Source of the DNA: Lewinellaceae bacterium | GTDB taxonomy: Bacteria > Bacteroidota > Bacteroidia > Chitinophagales > Saprospiraceae | Reading direction: 5' to 3' | DNA length: 64,000 nucleotides | NCBI GenBank assembly: GCA_020636445.1 | Contig: JACJXV010000009.1 | Coordinates: forward strand, 1 to 64,000 | In this document: piece by piece, positions 36,693 to 45,432 of the stretch | Layout: each line of letters begins with the position of its first letter | How positions within the stretch are numbered: the stretch's first letter is position 1 | Notes under the pieces: model-generated | The model's database searches: none | The model's input: the letters and a program-made list of their open reading frames with translations, nothing else | What the model was told of the DNA's origin: nothing | Position numbers and translations under genes: made by a program

Positions 36693-38531
36693 TTATTCGA
36701 CGGTAACGGATTTGGCTAAGTTCCGGGGTTGATCAACATTGCAATTTCGCATTACCGCTATATGGTAAGAAAGCAACTGCAGGGGAATCACCGAGAGTAG
36801 TGGAGAGAGCGGCTCCTCCGTTTCCGGAATTTCGATGCAATAGTCTGCAATCTGGCTGATTGTTTCGTCGTCTTCCGGGACAATGGCGAATACTCTGCCT
36901 TTGCGCGCTTTGACTTCCTGGATATTGCTTGCGATTTTGTCGTAAGCGCTCTTGTTGGTCGCTATGACAATCACGGGCATATTATCGTCGATAAGGGCGA
37001 TCGGGCCGTGCTTCATTTCGGCAGCCGGATACCCTTCGGCGTGAATGTAAGAAATCTCTTTAAGCTTGAGGGCTCCTTCCAGCGCTACTGGAAAGTTGTA
37101 CCCTCGCCCCAGATAAAGGGCATTGGTATGATCCTTTATTTCAGCAGCAATGTACTGGATTTTTTTATCTTGTTCGAGAACCCTTTTTATTTTTTCGGGG
37201 ATGAGGGTTAGTTCGGTAAGTAAACGATGGTAATACCCTTCAGAAATAGTCCCCCGCCGTTTGGCGAGGTCGAGGGCCATGAGCGTTAATAGGGTGACTT
37301 GCCCTGTAAACGCTTTGGTGGAGGCAACGCCAATTTCCGGGCCCGCGTGGATATAAGAACCGGCATCCGTAACCCGGGCAATCGAAGATCCCACGGAATT
37401 GACGATGCCAAAGATTAAGGCACCTTTTTCTTTAGCGATTTCGAGAGCGGCCAGGGTATCAGCAGTTTCACCCGACTGGGATATGGCTATGACCACATCT
37501 CCTTCGCCAATGATAGGGTTGCGATAGCGGAATTCCGAAGCATATTCGACTTCCACCGGAATGCGGGCCAGGTCTTCAAACAGGTATTCCCCGATGAGCC
37601 CGGCGTGCCAAGAAGTTCCACAGGCGACGATGATCAGGCGTTTTGCCTGCGTAATGCGGCTGGCATATTCTTCCACTCCTCCGAGGTGGATCCAGCCTTC
37701 ATCCGCATTAATCCTTCCGCGCATGCAGTTGGTTAGCGTCATGGGCTGCTCCATGATTTCCTTAAGCATAAAGAAATCATAGCCACCTTTTTCCAGCATC
37801 TCTATTTTGAGGTCCAGCTGTTGGATATAAGGTGTTTGCACTTCGTTGCTGATGGTCTTGATTTCCAAGTCACCAGAGCGATGCAATACGGCAATTTCTT
37901 CATCATTCAGGTAGATGACTTTATTGGTATGCTCGACAATTGGCGTGGCGTCGGAGGCCAGTAAAAATTCATCCTTACCGATACCGATAACCAGCGGACT
38001 GGCTTTACGGGCGGCTACCAATTTGTTGGGGTCCTGTTGGTCAATAACGACAATCGCATAGGCACCTACTACCCGGGTCAGGGCAAGGCGGACCGCTTCC
38101 TCAATGGGGAGTCCATCCCGGTCCTGGATTGCCTGAATGAGCTTTACCAATACCTCAGTATCCGTTTCGCTTTCAAAGGTATGCCCTTCTTTTTGGAGGG
38201 CCGTTTTCAGCAAATCGTAGTTTTCGATGATGCCATTATGGACCAGTGCAATTCGACCGTTACCCGAAAGGTGGGGGTGTGCATTGATATCGTTGGGTTC
38301 GCCATGGGTTGCCCAGCGGGTATGACCAATTCCGAGCGTAGCCGGGGTATGTTGTTGTGCTGAATGTGCTTCCAGCTCACTAACTTTCCCTTTCTTTTTA
38401 TAGACCTGAATGTTGCCATTGAGCAAGGCAATACCAGCACTGTCATATCCGCGATATTCCAGTCGGTGCAAGCCTTTGATTAATCGGGGGTATGCATCCT
38501 GGTTTCCCAGGTAGGCGACAATTCCACACAT
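36693..38531 (-). CDS. glmS: Glucosamine-fructose-6-phosphate aminotransferase (isomerizing)
   Basis: 612 residues. Cys2 (MCGIVAYLG) is the glutaminase nucleophile; GHTRWATHGEP and NGIIENY belong to the N-terminal amidotransferase domain. The two SIS domains follow, with CGTSWHAGL, AISQSGETADT and the C-terminal PRNLAKSVTVE. It makes glucosamine-6-phosphate from fructose-6-phosphate and glutamine, feeding UDP-GlcNAc for peptidoglycan and LPS, and so supplies the substrate of murA encoded nearby. No glmS ribozyme was seen upstream. Confidence 0.98.
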   Translation of the reverse strand: MCGIVAYLGNQDAYPRLIKGLHRLEYRGYDSAGIALLNGNIQVYKKKGKVSELEAHSAQQHTPATLGIGHTRWATHGEPNDINAHPHLSGNGRIALVHNGIIENYDLLKTALQKEGHTFESETDTEVLVKLIQAIQDRDGLPIEEAVRLALTRVVGAYAIVVIDQQDPNKLVAARKASPLVIGIGKDEFLLASDATPIVEHTNKVIYLNDEEIAVLHRSGDLEIKTISNEVQTPYIQQLDLKIEMLEKGGYDFFMLKEIMEQPMTLTNCMRGRINADEGWIHLGGVEEYASRITQAKRLIIVACGTSWHAGLIGEYLFEDLARIPVEVEYASEFRYRNPIIGEGDVVIAISQSGETADTLAALEIAKEKGALIFGIVNSVGSSIARVTDAGSYIHAGPEIGVASTKAFTGQVTLLTLMALDLAKRRGTISEGYYHRLLTELTLIPEKIKRVLEQDKKIQYIAAEIKDHTNALYLGRGYNFPVALEGALKLKEISYIHAEGYPAAEMKHGPIALIDDNMPVIVIATNKSAYDKIASNIQEVKARKGRVFAIVPEDDETISQIADYCIEIPETEEPLSPLLSVIPLQLLSYHIAVMRNCNVDQPRNLAKSVTVE

Positions 38532-38569
38532 GTCTTTAGTGGTTTAGTGTAAAGCCCGAGAAGGGGTGG

Positions 38570-39904
38570 TTAGCGCCCGGGATCGGTATACACAATATTT
38601 AATTTCATGCCGTACTGCGGATACCCGGCGCCAAAAAAGACGGATCGGGAAGCGCGTTCAGCGCGGGGGAATACCCGCAGGTACAAGTCGTTACCCGCTA
38701 CGCCATTGACCATTGCCTGAAAGTGGTTGGTCAGGTTTAAGCGGTAACTAATTGGGGTAGTTACACTGCCGGGAAGGGGAATCCCACCAAAAATAAGCGG
38801 AATGCGCTCGCCGGCGAAGCTGATATCCGGAATAACGACTAACCGGCCGTCACTGTTGCGGTAAAACAAAATTATCTGTTGGGCTGGGGGGAATGTAGTG
38901 GCCAGATCCTCAGGCAGCGTTTGCACATGGAGGACTAGTTCGGCCCGATTGATGATTTTGCCTTTCAGTTGCGTTACCGACGGCAGTACTATTTGCCCCA
39001 AAACACCAGCCATACCTTGCACAAACACAGGGGAACCATCCGCAGCTGGTGTTCGGTTAAGATAAGGCTTAAGGACTGCGTTCGTTTGATCGTGGTTGAA
39101 GGCAGATAACTTGGTGCTGTAGTCGTTAAAGATAAACTGAAACTGTCCGGCTATTGTATCCTGGGAATAATAAATGTAAACGCCGGCAAGGCTTGACTGC
39201 AGGTTAAAGGAAAGCATGGATTCGGCTCCGGCCGCTGCCCGAATAGCCAACCCTTTAAACTGATCAAGGAATAGGGAGTCAGAACTATACGTTAGGGAAT
39301 CCACCCCCCGGATCTCGCGTTCCAAGGAGTTTAGCGGGATGCGCAAGTGAGGAAACCGGATCGTTTGGCGGGTGCCCTGCCGATAGTCACGTACACTTAG
39401 CGAGTCGAATGTTGGCGTTGTTGTCCTCTGCCCGATGGGCGCGGGATTGATCGCAAAACTAGCATTGGAATAATACGCTTCGGTGCGCGGAGCGTCCTGC
39501 GCAAGGCGAAACGCCTCAAGGGTGATAGGCTTATTGAAATTACCATAGGAACCAGCTGTGTCATAAGGCAGCACCAATACGATGGAATCAATCTCCCGAT
39601 TAGTAAAATCAGGGGATGATCCGTTTGGTGGTAAAAATTGAGCATAGATAGTAGAACTCGACCGTCCGAAAATCGGGTCATTGAGGGTGCCACAGAGGTA
39701 TGCGGAAAAAGCGGTAAAAGGTGAATACACCAAAGCGGTATCTCCACTAACCGTACTGGTGCGAATTTGCAGGGAGTCAGTGAAACTGACCTGCGTAATA
39801 TCCTCGTCCAGGAGGTCGGCGCCGATGCTGGTTGCATCATTGCATCCGGTAAGGAATACGGTGAGCCAAACAGTGATTGCGGCCCAGCGCAGTAATGTCT
39901 TCAT
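38570..39904 (-). CDS. DUF4270 lipoprotein
   Basis: From ATG 39904 the protein has 444 residues with a lipobox (LTVFLTGCND, lipidated Cys21). The segment NDATSIGADLLDEDITQVSFTDSLQI and the later SAYLCGTLNDPIFGRSSSTIYAQF are the DUF4270 signature. The family is restricted to Bacteroidota, beta-rich, and probably surface-exposed or periplasmic on the outer membrane. The gene is regularly found between a short glycogen-synthase-like gene and glmS, as here. Function unknown. The upstream ATG at 39979 gives a non-leader extension and is rejected. Confidence 0.88.
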   Translation of the reverse strand: MKTLLRWAAITVWLTVFLTGCNDATSIGADLLDEDITQVSFTDSLQIRTSTVSGDTALVYSPFTAFSAYLCGTLNDPIFGRSSSTIYAQFLPPNGSSPDFTNREIDSIVLVLPYDTAGSYGNFNKPITLEAFRLAQDAPRTEAYYSNASFAINPAPIGQRTTTPTFDSLSVRDYRQGTRQTIRFPHLRIPLNSLEREIRGVDSLTYSSDSLFLDQFKGLAIRAAAGAESMLSFNLQSSLAGVYIYYSQDTIAGQFQFIFNDYSTKLSAFNHDQTNAVLKPYLNRTPAADGSPVFVQGMAGVLGQIVLPSVTQLKGKIINRAELVLHVQTLPEDLATTFPPAQQIILFYRNSDGRLVVIPDISFAGERIPLIFGGIPLPGSVTTPISYRLNLTNHFQAMVNGVAGNDLYLRVFPRAERASRSVFFGAGYPQYGMKLNIVYTDPGR

Positions 39905-40018
39905 GAAACGGTACTTAAGTTTGCTATTCCAGAGAATGAGCAAACGAGGGTGAAACCATGGTATCAATAATCGATGCAAAGAGTAGCAAAATGGCAGCAG
40001 GGTTGGTTGCCTTCCTTA

Positions 40019-40837
40019 TCAGGAAACCTCTTCTTCGGCAAACAAGGCCTCGTAGAAGTCGAGATAAGCGGAGTAATCTTCTTCCGGTTGTTGGGGAAGA
40101 AATGGTTTATTGGCAGCCAGGATTGCCTTCTCCAGGGGATCGTCCAATTCGCTACTGCCCTGCACAAGTGCATCGGCGAACGCAATAGCTCCCTGGTGGA
40201 GATGGATACCCTCTTCGCTTTGATAAGCGTTAAGGTCCTCAGCGGTAAGATTATTGATACTAGCCTTGGTGAAAAAGGAGTCGTCAAAAGTATTCTCCAG
40301 GGTTTCATTGAAAACAGAGTAGACGGCTTTGACCCGACTGAAAAGGGGGTCGTTCTTATAAGCTGTTTTCAAATAAAACGGAACCAGGCTGGTCATCCAG
40401 CCATGGCAATGGACGATGTCCGGCGGCCAGCCAAACTTGCGAACGGTTTCCAATACGCCCTTGCAGAAGAAGACCATCCGATCCACGTTGTCGGGGTAAT
40501 AAGACCCATCTTCGTCCGTGAAAATATTCTTACGGCGAAAAAAGTCGTCATTGTCCAGAAAGTATACCTGCATCCGGGCCTCTGGTAAAGAGGCTACCTT
40601 GATGATCAGCGGGTAATCATCATCATCCACAATGATATTCATCCCGGAGAGGCGAACGACCTCGTGCAAACGATGCCGACGTTCGTTGATGGTGCCAAAA
40701 CGGGGCATGAGAACGCGGATTTCTAAACCGCTTTCCTGAATGTGTTGAGGGAGTTGACGGGCAATCTTGGCAATTTCACTCGCAGCTGTATACGGCTGCA
40801 TCTCCTGCGTAACGATCAGCACTTTCTTTTTACCCAT
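40019..40837 (-). CDS. Glycogen/starch synthase-like protein, N-terminal half only
   Basis: 272 residues. It resembles only the N-terminal Rossmann half of GT5 glycogen synthase: VLIVTQEMQPYTAASEIAKIARQLPQHI, IRVLMPRFGTINERRHRLHEV, PDNVDRMVFFCKGVLETVRKFGWPPDIVHCHGWMTSLVPFYLK (in pieces) and VKAVYSVFNETLENTF. The ADP-glucose contact motif KTGGL is replaced by YTAASE, and the C-terminal GT-B half is absent, so glycosyl transfer is unlikely. The protein is widely annotated as glycogen synthase in Bacteroidota at this same place beside panC. I infer a non-catalytic or altered role. Confidence 0.8.
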   Translation of the reverse strand: MGKKKVLIVTQEMQPYTAASEIAKIARQLPQHIQESGLEIRVLMPRFGTINERRHRLHEVVRLSGMNIIVDDDDYPLIIKVASLPEARMQVYFLDNDDFFRRKNIFTDEDGSYYPDNVDRMVFFCKGVLETVRKFGWPPDIVHCHGWMTSLVPFYLKTAYKNDPLFSRVKAVYSVFNETLENTFDDSFFTKASINNLTAEDLNAYQSEEGIHLHQGAIAFADALVQGSSELDDPLEKAILAANKPFLPQQPEEDYSAYLDFYEALFAEEEVS

Positions 40838-41007
40838 GGAGCTTTGTCTAGATTCAATAGTTTATAGCGGGTTCTATTACGGCCGCTTAATTCAAAGTGC
40901 AAAATTAAGAAAAAACAAGCACTTATCCTTATTACTGAGCAACTTAATAATGTCTTAACGGAAACGTTTATCTTTACCATATAGTTTCATCCCTATTTCA
41001 GCGCCAC

Positions 41008-41868
41008 ATGTTTGTATTCAAAACAGTTGACAGCCTCCAGGTCCATTTAGCTCGCTGCCGGGCCAGAGGCCAACGCATCGGATTTGTACCGACGATGGGA
41101 GCTCTTCATGCCGGGCATTTGCAGTTGCTTGATCTTTCCAGGCAAAATAACGCCTGTACCGTATGCAGTATTTTCGTTAATCCAACACAGTTTAATGATG
41201 CTGCTGACCTGGAGCGCTACCCACGCACCCCTGGTCGGGATTTGGACCTGCTCGAACAGACCGGAGTGGATGTGGTTTTCATGCCCGGAGTAGCTGATGT
41301 TTACCCTCCTGGCCAGCAGGACGAGTTGCTGCCGGATTTTGGAAGTCTGGACAAAGTGCTGGAAGGAGAATTTCGCCCCGGGCATTTTACCGGGGTCGCC
41401 CAGGTAGTAAAACGATTACTGGATATTGTGGCTCCTCATCAACTGATTATGGGGCAGAAAGACTACCAGCAAGTGGCCATTATCCGGCATTTGATTCAAC
41501 AATTAGGCTTGCCGGTAGAACTGGTAATGGCGCCAACCGTACGGGAAGAAGATGGTCTGGCGATGAGCTCCCGTAACGTACGCCTGGATCCGGAAATGCG
41601 GCAGCGTGCCCCGGTGATTTACCAGACGCTTCGCGATTTTAAAGAAATGCTGGCTACCTTTCCACCGGAGGCGGTAGAAGGCTTTGCTATGGATCAACTT
41701 TCAGCAAGTGGCCTGCGTCCCGAATATTTCGAAATCGTAGACGGAGATACGCTGGAGCCAGTAACCCACCCGGGCAGTACGGCCCGCATTGTAGCCTGCA
41801 CGGCAGTTTGGGCCGGTGATGTTCGCCTGATCGACAATCTGATCTGGAAGGATGATACCCTGGGGTGA
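41008..41868 (+). CDS. panC: Pantoate-beta-alanine ligase
   Basis: 286 residues. The nucleotidyltransferase HxGH motif is His34-Ala-Gly-His37 in MGALHAGHLQLL, GQKDYQQVAIIR is the pantoate/ATP region, and AMSSRNVRL is the KMSKS-like loop. It condenses pantoate with beta-alanine using ATP to give pantothenate for CoA. It opens a plus-strand run with panD 343 bp further on and is divergent from the glycogen-synthase-like gene. Confidence 0.97.
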   Translation: MFVFKTVDSLQVHLARCRARGQRIGFVPTMGALHAGHLQLLDLSRQNNACTVCSIFVNPTQFNDAADLERYPRTPGRDLDLLEQTGVDVVFMPGVADVYPPGQQDELLPDFGSLDKVLEGEFRPGHFTGVAQVVKRLLDIVAPHQLIMGQKDYQQVAIIRHLIQQLGLPVELVMAPTVREEDGLAMSSRNVRLDPEMRQRAPVIYQTLRDFKEMLATFPPEAVEGFAMDQLSASGLRPEYFEIVDGDTLEPVTHPGSTARIVACTAVWAGDVRLIDNLIWKDDTLG

Positions 41869-42211
41869 TTTTTCTCTTTCACGGCTCACCGCTCACTCAA
41901 GCTGTGCAAATCTGTGTAATCGGGGGTAAAAAACGGCCTTCCGGTTGACCGTGTCTCGTTGAGCGCAATTCGTTTCCGAAAACCAGGCAACACAAATCAA
42001 GAATGAACTAATTGCATGTTTTCCTTCGCCTACGCCAGGCTTATAACTCATTTCTCATTTCTGATTTCCCATTTCTCCCCACCTGCCAAAGCTACAGCAC
42101 TGGTCAGGCATTTCCTCTTCTGCTTACTGAACAACGTCGGCAACTTTCCCGGATGAAATGTTGTTCTCCCTTATGTTTCGACAATTAACCCAACACTATT
42201 TCTATCCCATT
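41869..42211. other. panC-panD intergenic region
   Basis: No gene seen. It holds phrase-like repeats: GGCTCACCGCTCACTC near 41882 (also in the 24.7-kb repeat block) and ATTTCTCATTTCTGATTTCC near 42054. A palindrome-like AACGGCC TTCC GGTTGACCG lies near 41935. Confidence 0.4.
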
Positions 42212-42559
42212 ATGCTTATCCAACGGTTTAAGTCCAAAATTCATCGCGTTAAAGTAACCCAGGCTGACCTCAATTACGTGGGGAGTATCACCATCGATGA
42301 AGATTTGATGGATGCTGCCAATTTAATAGAAGGCGAGAAAGTGCAGATTGTCAATAATAATAATGGTGAGCGTCTGGAAACCTACGTTATTCGCGGAGAG
42401 CGAAAGACAGGAATGATTTGCCTGAATGGCGCTGCTGCCCGGAGGGTTCAGGTGGGCGATATTCTCATCATTATTGCCTATGCCTGGATGTCCCAGGAAG
42501 AAGCCCGGAACTTCGTTCCGAGTGTCGTTTTTCCTGATGAAAACAACCGACTTAATTGA
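42212..42559 (+). CDS. panD: Aspartate 1-decarboxylase precursor
   Basis: 115 residues from ATG 42212 (MLIQRFKSKIHRVKVTQADLNYVGSITID). The self-processing site is Gly24-Ser25 in YVGSITID, numbered as in E. coli PanD; cleavage makes the pyruvoyl cofactor on Ser25. NGAAARRVQVGDILIIIAYAWMS is the conserved C-terminal block. It decarboxylates aspartate to beta-alanine, the co-substrate of PanC. The longer frame from 42158 adds 18 residues without family match and would disturb the processing site, so it was rejected. Confidence 0.97.
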   Translation: MLIQRFKSKIHRVKVTQADLNYVGSITIDEDLMDAANLIEGEKVQIVNNNNGERLETYVIRGERKTGMICLNGAAARRVQVGDILIIIAYAWMSQEEARNFVPSVVFPDENNRLN

Positions 42560-42593
42560 AACGGGTTCCTGCCGATGAATCTGTTGGCGGAGG

Positions 42594-42622
42594 TTGATTT
42601 ACGCAATAATCTGCTACCTTTG
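42594..42622 (+). promoter_or_regulatory. Bacteroidota-type promoter of the flippase gene
   Basis: TTG (42594-42596), 18 nt, then TACCTTTG (42615-42622), a full match to TAnnTTTG, 50 bp before the start codon at 42672. It lies within the reading frame extension and supports the downstream start. Confidence 0.65.
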
Positions 42623-42671
42623 CAGCATTTTAACGGCGCCGGGAAGGCGCATCTCATCAGGCATAAAACGC

Positions 42672-43748
42672 ATGTGGCAAGGACTTATTAATTTCGGCAA
42701 ATTTTTGCTCTTTCTCGGCTTGGGCATCCTGATTCTGTGGTTGGTTTATCGCAGCCAGAATGCCGCTTTTCAGGAAGATTGTGCCTTGAAAGGAGTTCCG
42801 GCGGCAGATTGCAGTTTACTGGATAAAGTATGGCAGGATTTCACCAGTGTTCGCTGGGGCTGGATCGTTCTGGTCCTGACGGCGTTTACGCTGAGTAATG
42901 TTAGTCGGGCCTTGCGTTGGCAAATGCTGATCCGGCCATTGGGTTACCGACCCCATTTTTTCAATGCTTTTTGGACCACGGTGCTGGGGTATTTTGCTAA
43001 TTTAGGATTGCCGCGCCTGGGGGAAGTGGTGCGAGCGGGATCTTTAGCCCGCTACGAAAATATTGCGATTGAAAAAGTCATGGGTACCGTAGTCGTCGAC
43101 CGGGTTTTTGACGTTATCAGCATTTTGCTGGTGACAAGCCTGGCGATTGCACTGGAGTTCGATCAGTTGTGGGGATATTTTTCCCAGTACGCTGATTGGA
43201 ACAGTAAAACAGGTGCACTGAAGCAGCTTGTGTTATGGGGCGTACCCGTAATGATCGTTGGACTTATTGCCACGTGGTTTTTACGCCATCAAATTCGAAA
43301 CAGCTCGATTTACCGCAAAGTGCGGAGTTTGGTAGCAGGTTTTGGGGAAGGGATCAGCAGCTTCCGGCAAATTGATCGTCCCTGGCTGTTTTTGTTCCAC
43401 AGTATTGCCATTTGGGGGATGTATTACCTGATGACCTACCTCTGCTTTTTCTCATTTGCACCAACAGCACATCTGGGAGCCGTCGCGGCCCTGGTGGTTT
43501 TTGTCGCCGGCGGCTGGGGCATTGTTATTCCCTCTCCGGGAGGAATGGGGACCTATCATTTTCTGGCACAAACAGCCTTAGGGCTATACGGCGTAGGCGG
43601 TGATGATGGTTTTTCCTGGGCCAATATCGCTTATTTCTCCATACAACTTGGAGGCAACGTGCTGATGGGTATCCTGGCGCTGCTGTTACTTCCAGTATTT
43701 AATCGACGCTATCACCCACAACCAGTAGTCAATGAGTTACCTGGATAA
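42672..43748 (+). CDS. Lysylphosphatidylglycerol synthase TM region/YbhN-like membrane protein
   Basis: 358 residues from ATG 42672 (MWQGLINFGKFLLFLG), chosen because a perfect promoter element lies between it and the upstream start. Eight or so membrane segments; the family blocks are SNVSRALRWQMLIRPLGY, GYFANLGLPRLGEVVRAGSLARYENI, VMGTVVVDRVFDVISI and IPSPGGMGTYHFLAQTALGLYG. These belong to the UPF0104/LPG-synthase TM superfamily of lipid or polyprenyl-linked substrate translocases lacking the catalytic GNAT domain. Its 3' end overlaps the heptose adenylyltransferase start by 17 bp, suggesting an envelope-glycolipid role. Confidence 0.85.
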   Translation: MWQGLINFGKFLLFLGLGILILWLVYRSQNAAFQEDCALKGVPAADCSLLDKVWQDFTSVRWGWIVLVLTAFTLSNVSRALRWQMLIRPLGYRPHFFNAFWTTVLGYFANLGLPRLGEVVRAGSLARYENIAIEKVMGTVVVDRVFDVISILLVTSLAIALEFDQLWGYFSQYADWNSKTGALKQLVLWGVPVMIVGLIATWFLRHQIRNSSIYRKVRSLVAGFGEGISSFRQIDRPWLFLFHSIAIWGMYYLMTYLCFFSFAPTAHLGAVAALVVFVAGGWGIVIPSPGGMGTYHFLAQTALGLYGVGGDDGFSWANIAYFSIQLGGNVLMGILALLLLPVFNRRYHPQPVVNELPG

Positions 43749-44223
43749 TGTGCAAAAGAAGTTAATGTCTTGGGATATGGCTGCAGCCCAGGTACAAGCA
43801 TGGCAAGCCCGTGGAGACCGCATAGTTTTTACCAATGGTTGTTTTGATTTGCTGCACTATGGCCATTTGCACTATCTGGCTCAGGCACGGGATTTGGGCG
43901 ATCGATTGGTCATTGGGCTGAACAGTGGGGAATCAGTTAGCCGGTTAAAGGGTCCCACCCGGCCTATTAATGACGAATCTACCCGGCAATTGATGTTGGC
44001 TTCACTTGCTTTTGTGGATGCAGTAGTGGTATTTGGTGAGGATACTCCGTTAGCATTGATCCAACAGTTAAACCCTGATGTCTTAGTAAAAGGGGGCGAT
44101 TACGCTCCGGAGACGATCGTGGGTGCCTCCTGGGTTGAGGAACGTGGTGGGCAAGTGGTCGTTTTACCTTTTGTATCCGGTTATTCGACAACAGCCCTGG
44201 AGACCCGCATAAAAAACGGGTGA
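43732..44223 (+). CDS. rfaE2: D-glycero-beta-D-manno-heptose 1-phosphate adenylyltransferase
   Basis: 163 residues, corresponding to the C-terminal domain of HldE as a stand-alone protein. The nucleotidyltransferase motif is TNGCFDLLHYGHLHYL (His42 and His45) and the substrate end VKGGDYAPETIVG and LPFVSGYSTTALETRIK are typical. It adenylates heptose-1-phosphate for ADP-heptose, the precursor of the LPS inner core. Overlaps the flippase-like gene. Confidence 0.95.
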   Translation: MSYLDNVQKKLMSWDMAAAQVQAWQARGDRIVFTNGCFDLLHYGHLHYLAQARDLGDRLVIGLNSGESVSRLKGPTRPINDESTRQLMLASLAFVDAVVVFGEDTPLALIQQLNPDVLVKGGDYAPETIVGASWVEERGGQVVVLPFVSGYSTTALETRIKNG

Positions 44224-44303
44224 TATATTTCGTTTTAGTACCTACGGGAGATAGTTGACTGCAGGGTTGGTTTATTCCCCTAAACACAGAAACTTTAAGC
44301 ACC

Positions 44304-45368
44304 ATGGCAAGTACCATTCGGGAAGTAATTTCATACCTGGAAAGCATTGCCCCATCAGCATTGCAGGAGAGCTACGATAATGCGGGGCTAATTGTCGGTG
44401 ATCCTACGGCTCCGGTGCGAGGTGTACTTACGACACTAGATGTAACTGAGGCGGTGGTCGCAGAAGCGGTAGCACGGGGCTGTAATTTGATCGTAGCCCA
44501 TCACCCTATTGTTTTTCGTGGGTTAAAACAAATAACCGGGCGTACTTATGTCGAGCGGGTTGTCATTGCTGCTATCCGGCAGGAGGTGGCTATTTATGCT
44601 ATCCATACTAACCTCGATCACGTTTATGACCAGGGGGTAAACAGCCGGATTGCATCCCGTTTGGGGCTGCAGGATACCCGAATTTTAAGCCCTAAGGGGG
44701 ATGTTCGCCGTCAACTTACTACCCTGGTACCGGAAGCAGAAGCCCAGGCCGTGGGAGATGTACTGCTGCAAGCGGGTGTAGATCAGCTTCGGGTGCTTGA
44801 TAAAGTTCGCGTCGAAAGCGAACCGGTGGAGAACGGTACTCGCTTTGAAGATGCCTTGGTACAGCTCACCGGACGATTTTATACCTGGCAACAGGAAAGG
44901 GTCCTTAAGGCTATTTATACTGCCCACCCTCATGAAATCCCCACTGTGGATATAGCTCCTTTGCTGAATACCGACCCAAACAGTGGGGCAGGCTTGATCG
45001 GGACACTGCCGGAACCCACGGCGGAATCAGCATTTCTGGATTTCTTACGCGAGCGAATGCAATTGAATTGTATCCGTCATACCAGGTTGCGCGATAAACC
45101 CGTAACCCGGGTAGCCGTTTGTGGGGGAGCAGGAAGCTTCCTGTTGGGGGCCGCCCGTGCACAGGGAGCCGATGTTTTCGTGACAGCGGATTTCAAGTAT
45201 CATGAGTTCTTCGATGCCGAAGGGCAGCTGGTTATTGCGGACATTGGACATTTTGAGAGTGAGCAATTTACAATTGCTTTACTGCAGGAAATAATTTCAG
45301 AGAAATTTAGTAACTTTGCGGCCTATTGTACAACCGTGAATACCAATCCGGTGTATTATCATTGTTAG
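44304..45368 (+). CDS. Nif3-like dinuclear metal center hexameric protein
   Basis: 354 residues. Metal ligands are in LIVAHHPIVFRG (paired His), AIHTNLDHVYDQGVN (His and Asp) and near the end VIADIGHFESEQ (His and Glu). The middle inserts a CutA1/PII-like domain (VPEAEAQAVGDVLLQAG to GRFYTWQQERVLKAIYTAHPHEIPTVDIAPL), as in the longer Nif3 type. GTP cyclohydrolase or tRNA-related roles have been proposed for the family, none settled. It is followed after 64 bp by the zinc-ribbon coiled-coil gene, a common pairing. Confidence 0.93.
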   Translation: MASTIREVISYLESIAPSALQESYDNAGLIVGDPTAPVRGVLTTLDVTEAVVAEAVARGCNLIVAHHPIVFRGLKQITGRTYVERVVIAAIRQEVAIYAIHTNLDHVYDQGVNSRIASRLGLQDTRILSPKGDVRRQLTTLVPEAEAQAVGDVLLQAGVDQLRVLDKVRVESEPVENGTRFEDALVQLTGRFYTWQQERVLKAIYTAHPHEIPTVDIAPLLNTDPNSGAGLIGTLPEPTAESAFLDFLRERMQLNCIRHTRLRDKPVTRVAVCGGAGSFLLGAARAQGADVFVTADFKYHEFFDAEGQLVIADIGHFESEQFTIALLQEIISEKFSNFAAYCTTVNTNPVYYHC

Positions 45369-45432
45369 CTCCCCACGGGGTGCGCATCCAGCCTGAAAAT
45401 GGCTATCTGGTTATTGACCATAAAATTAAGGA

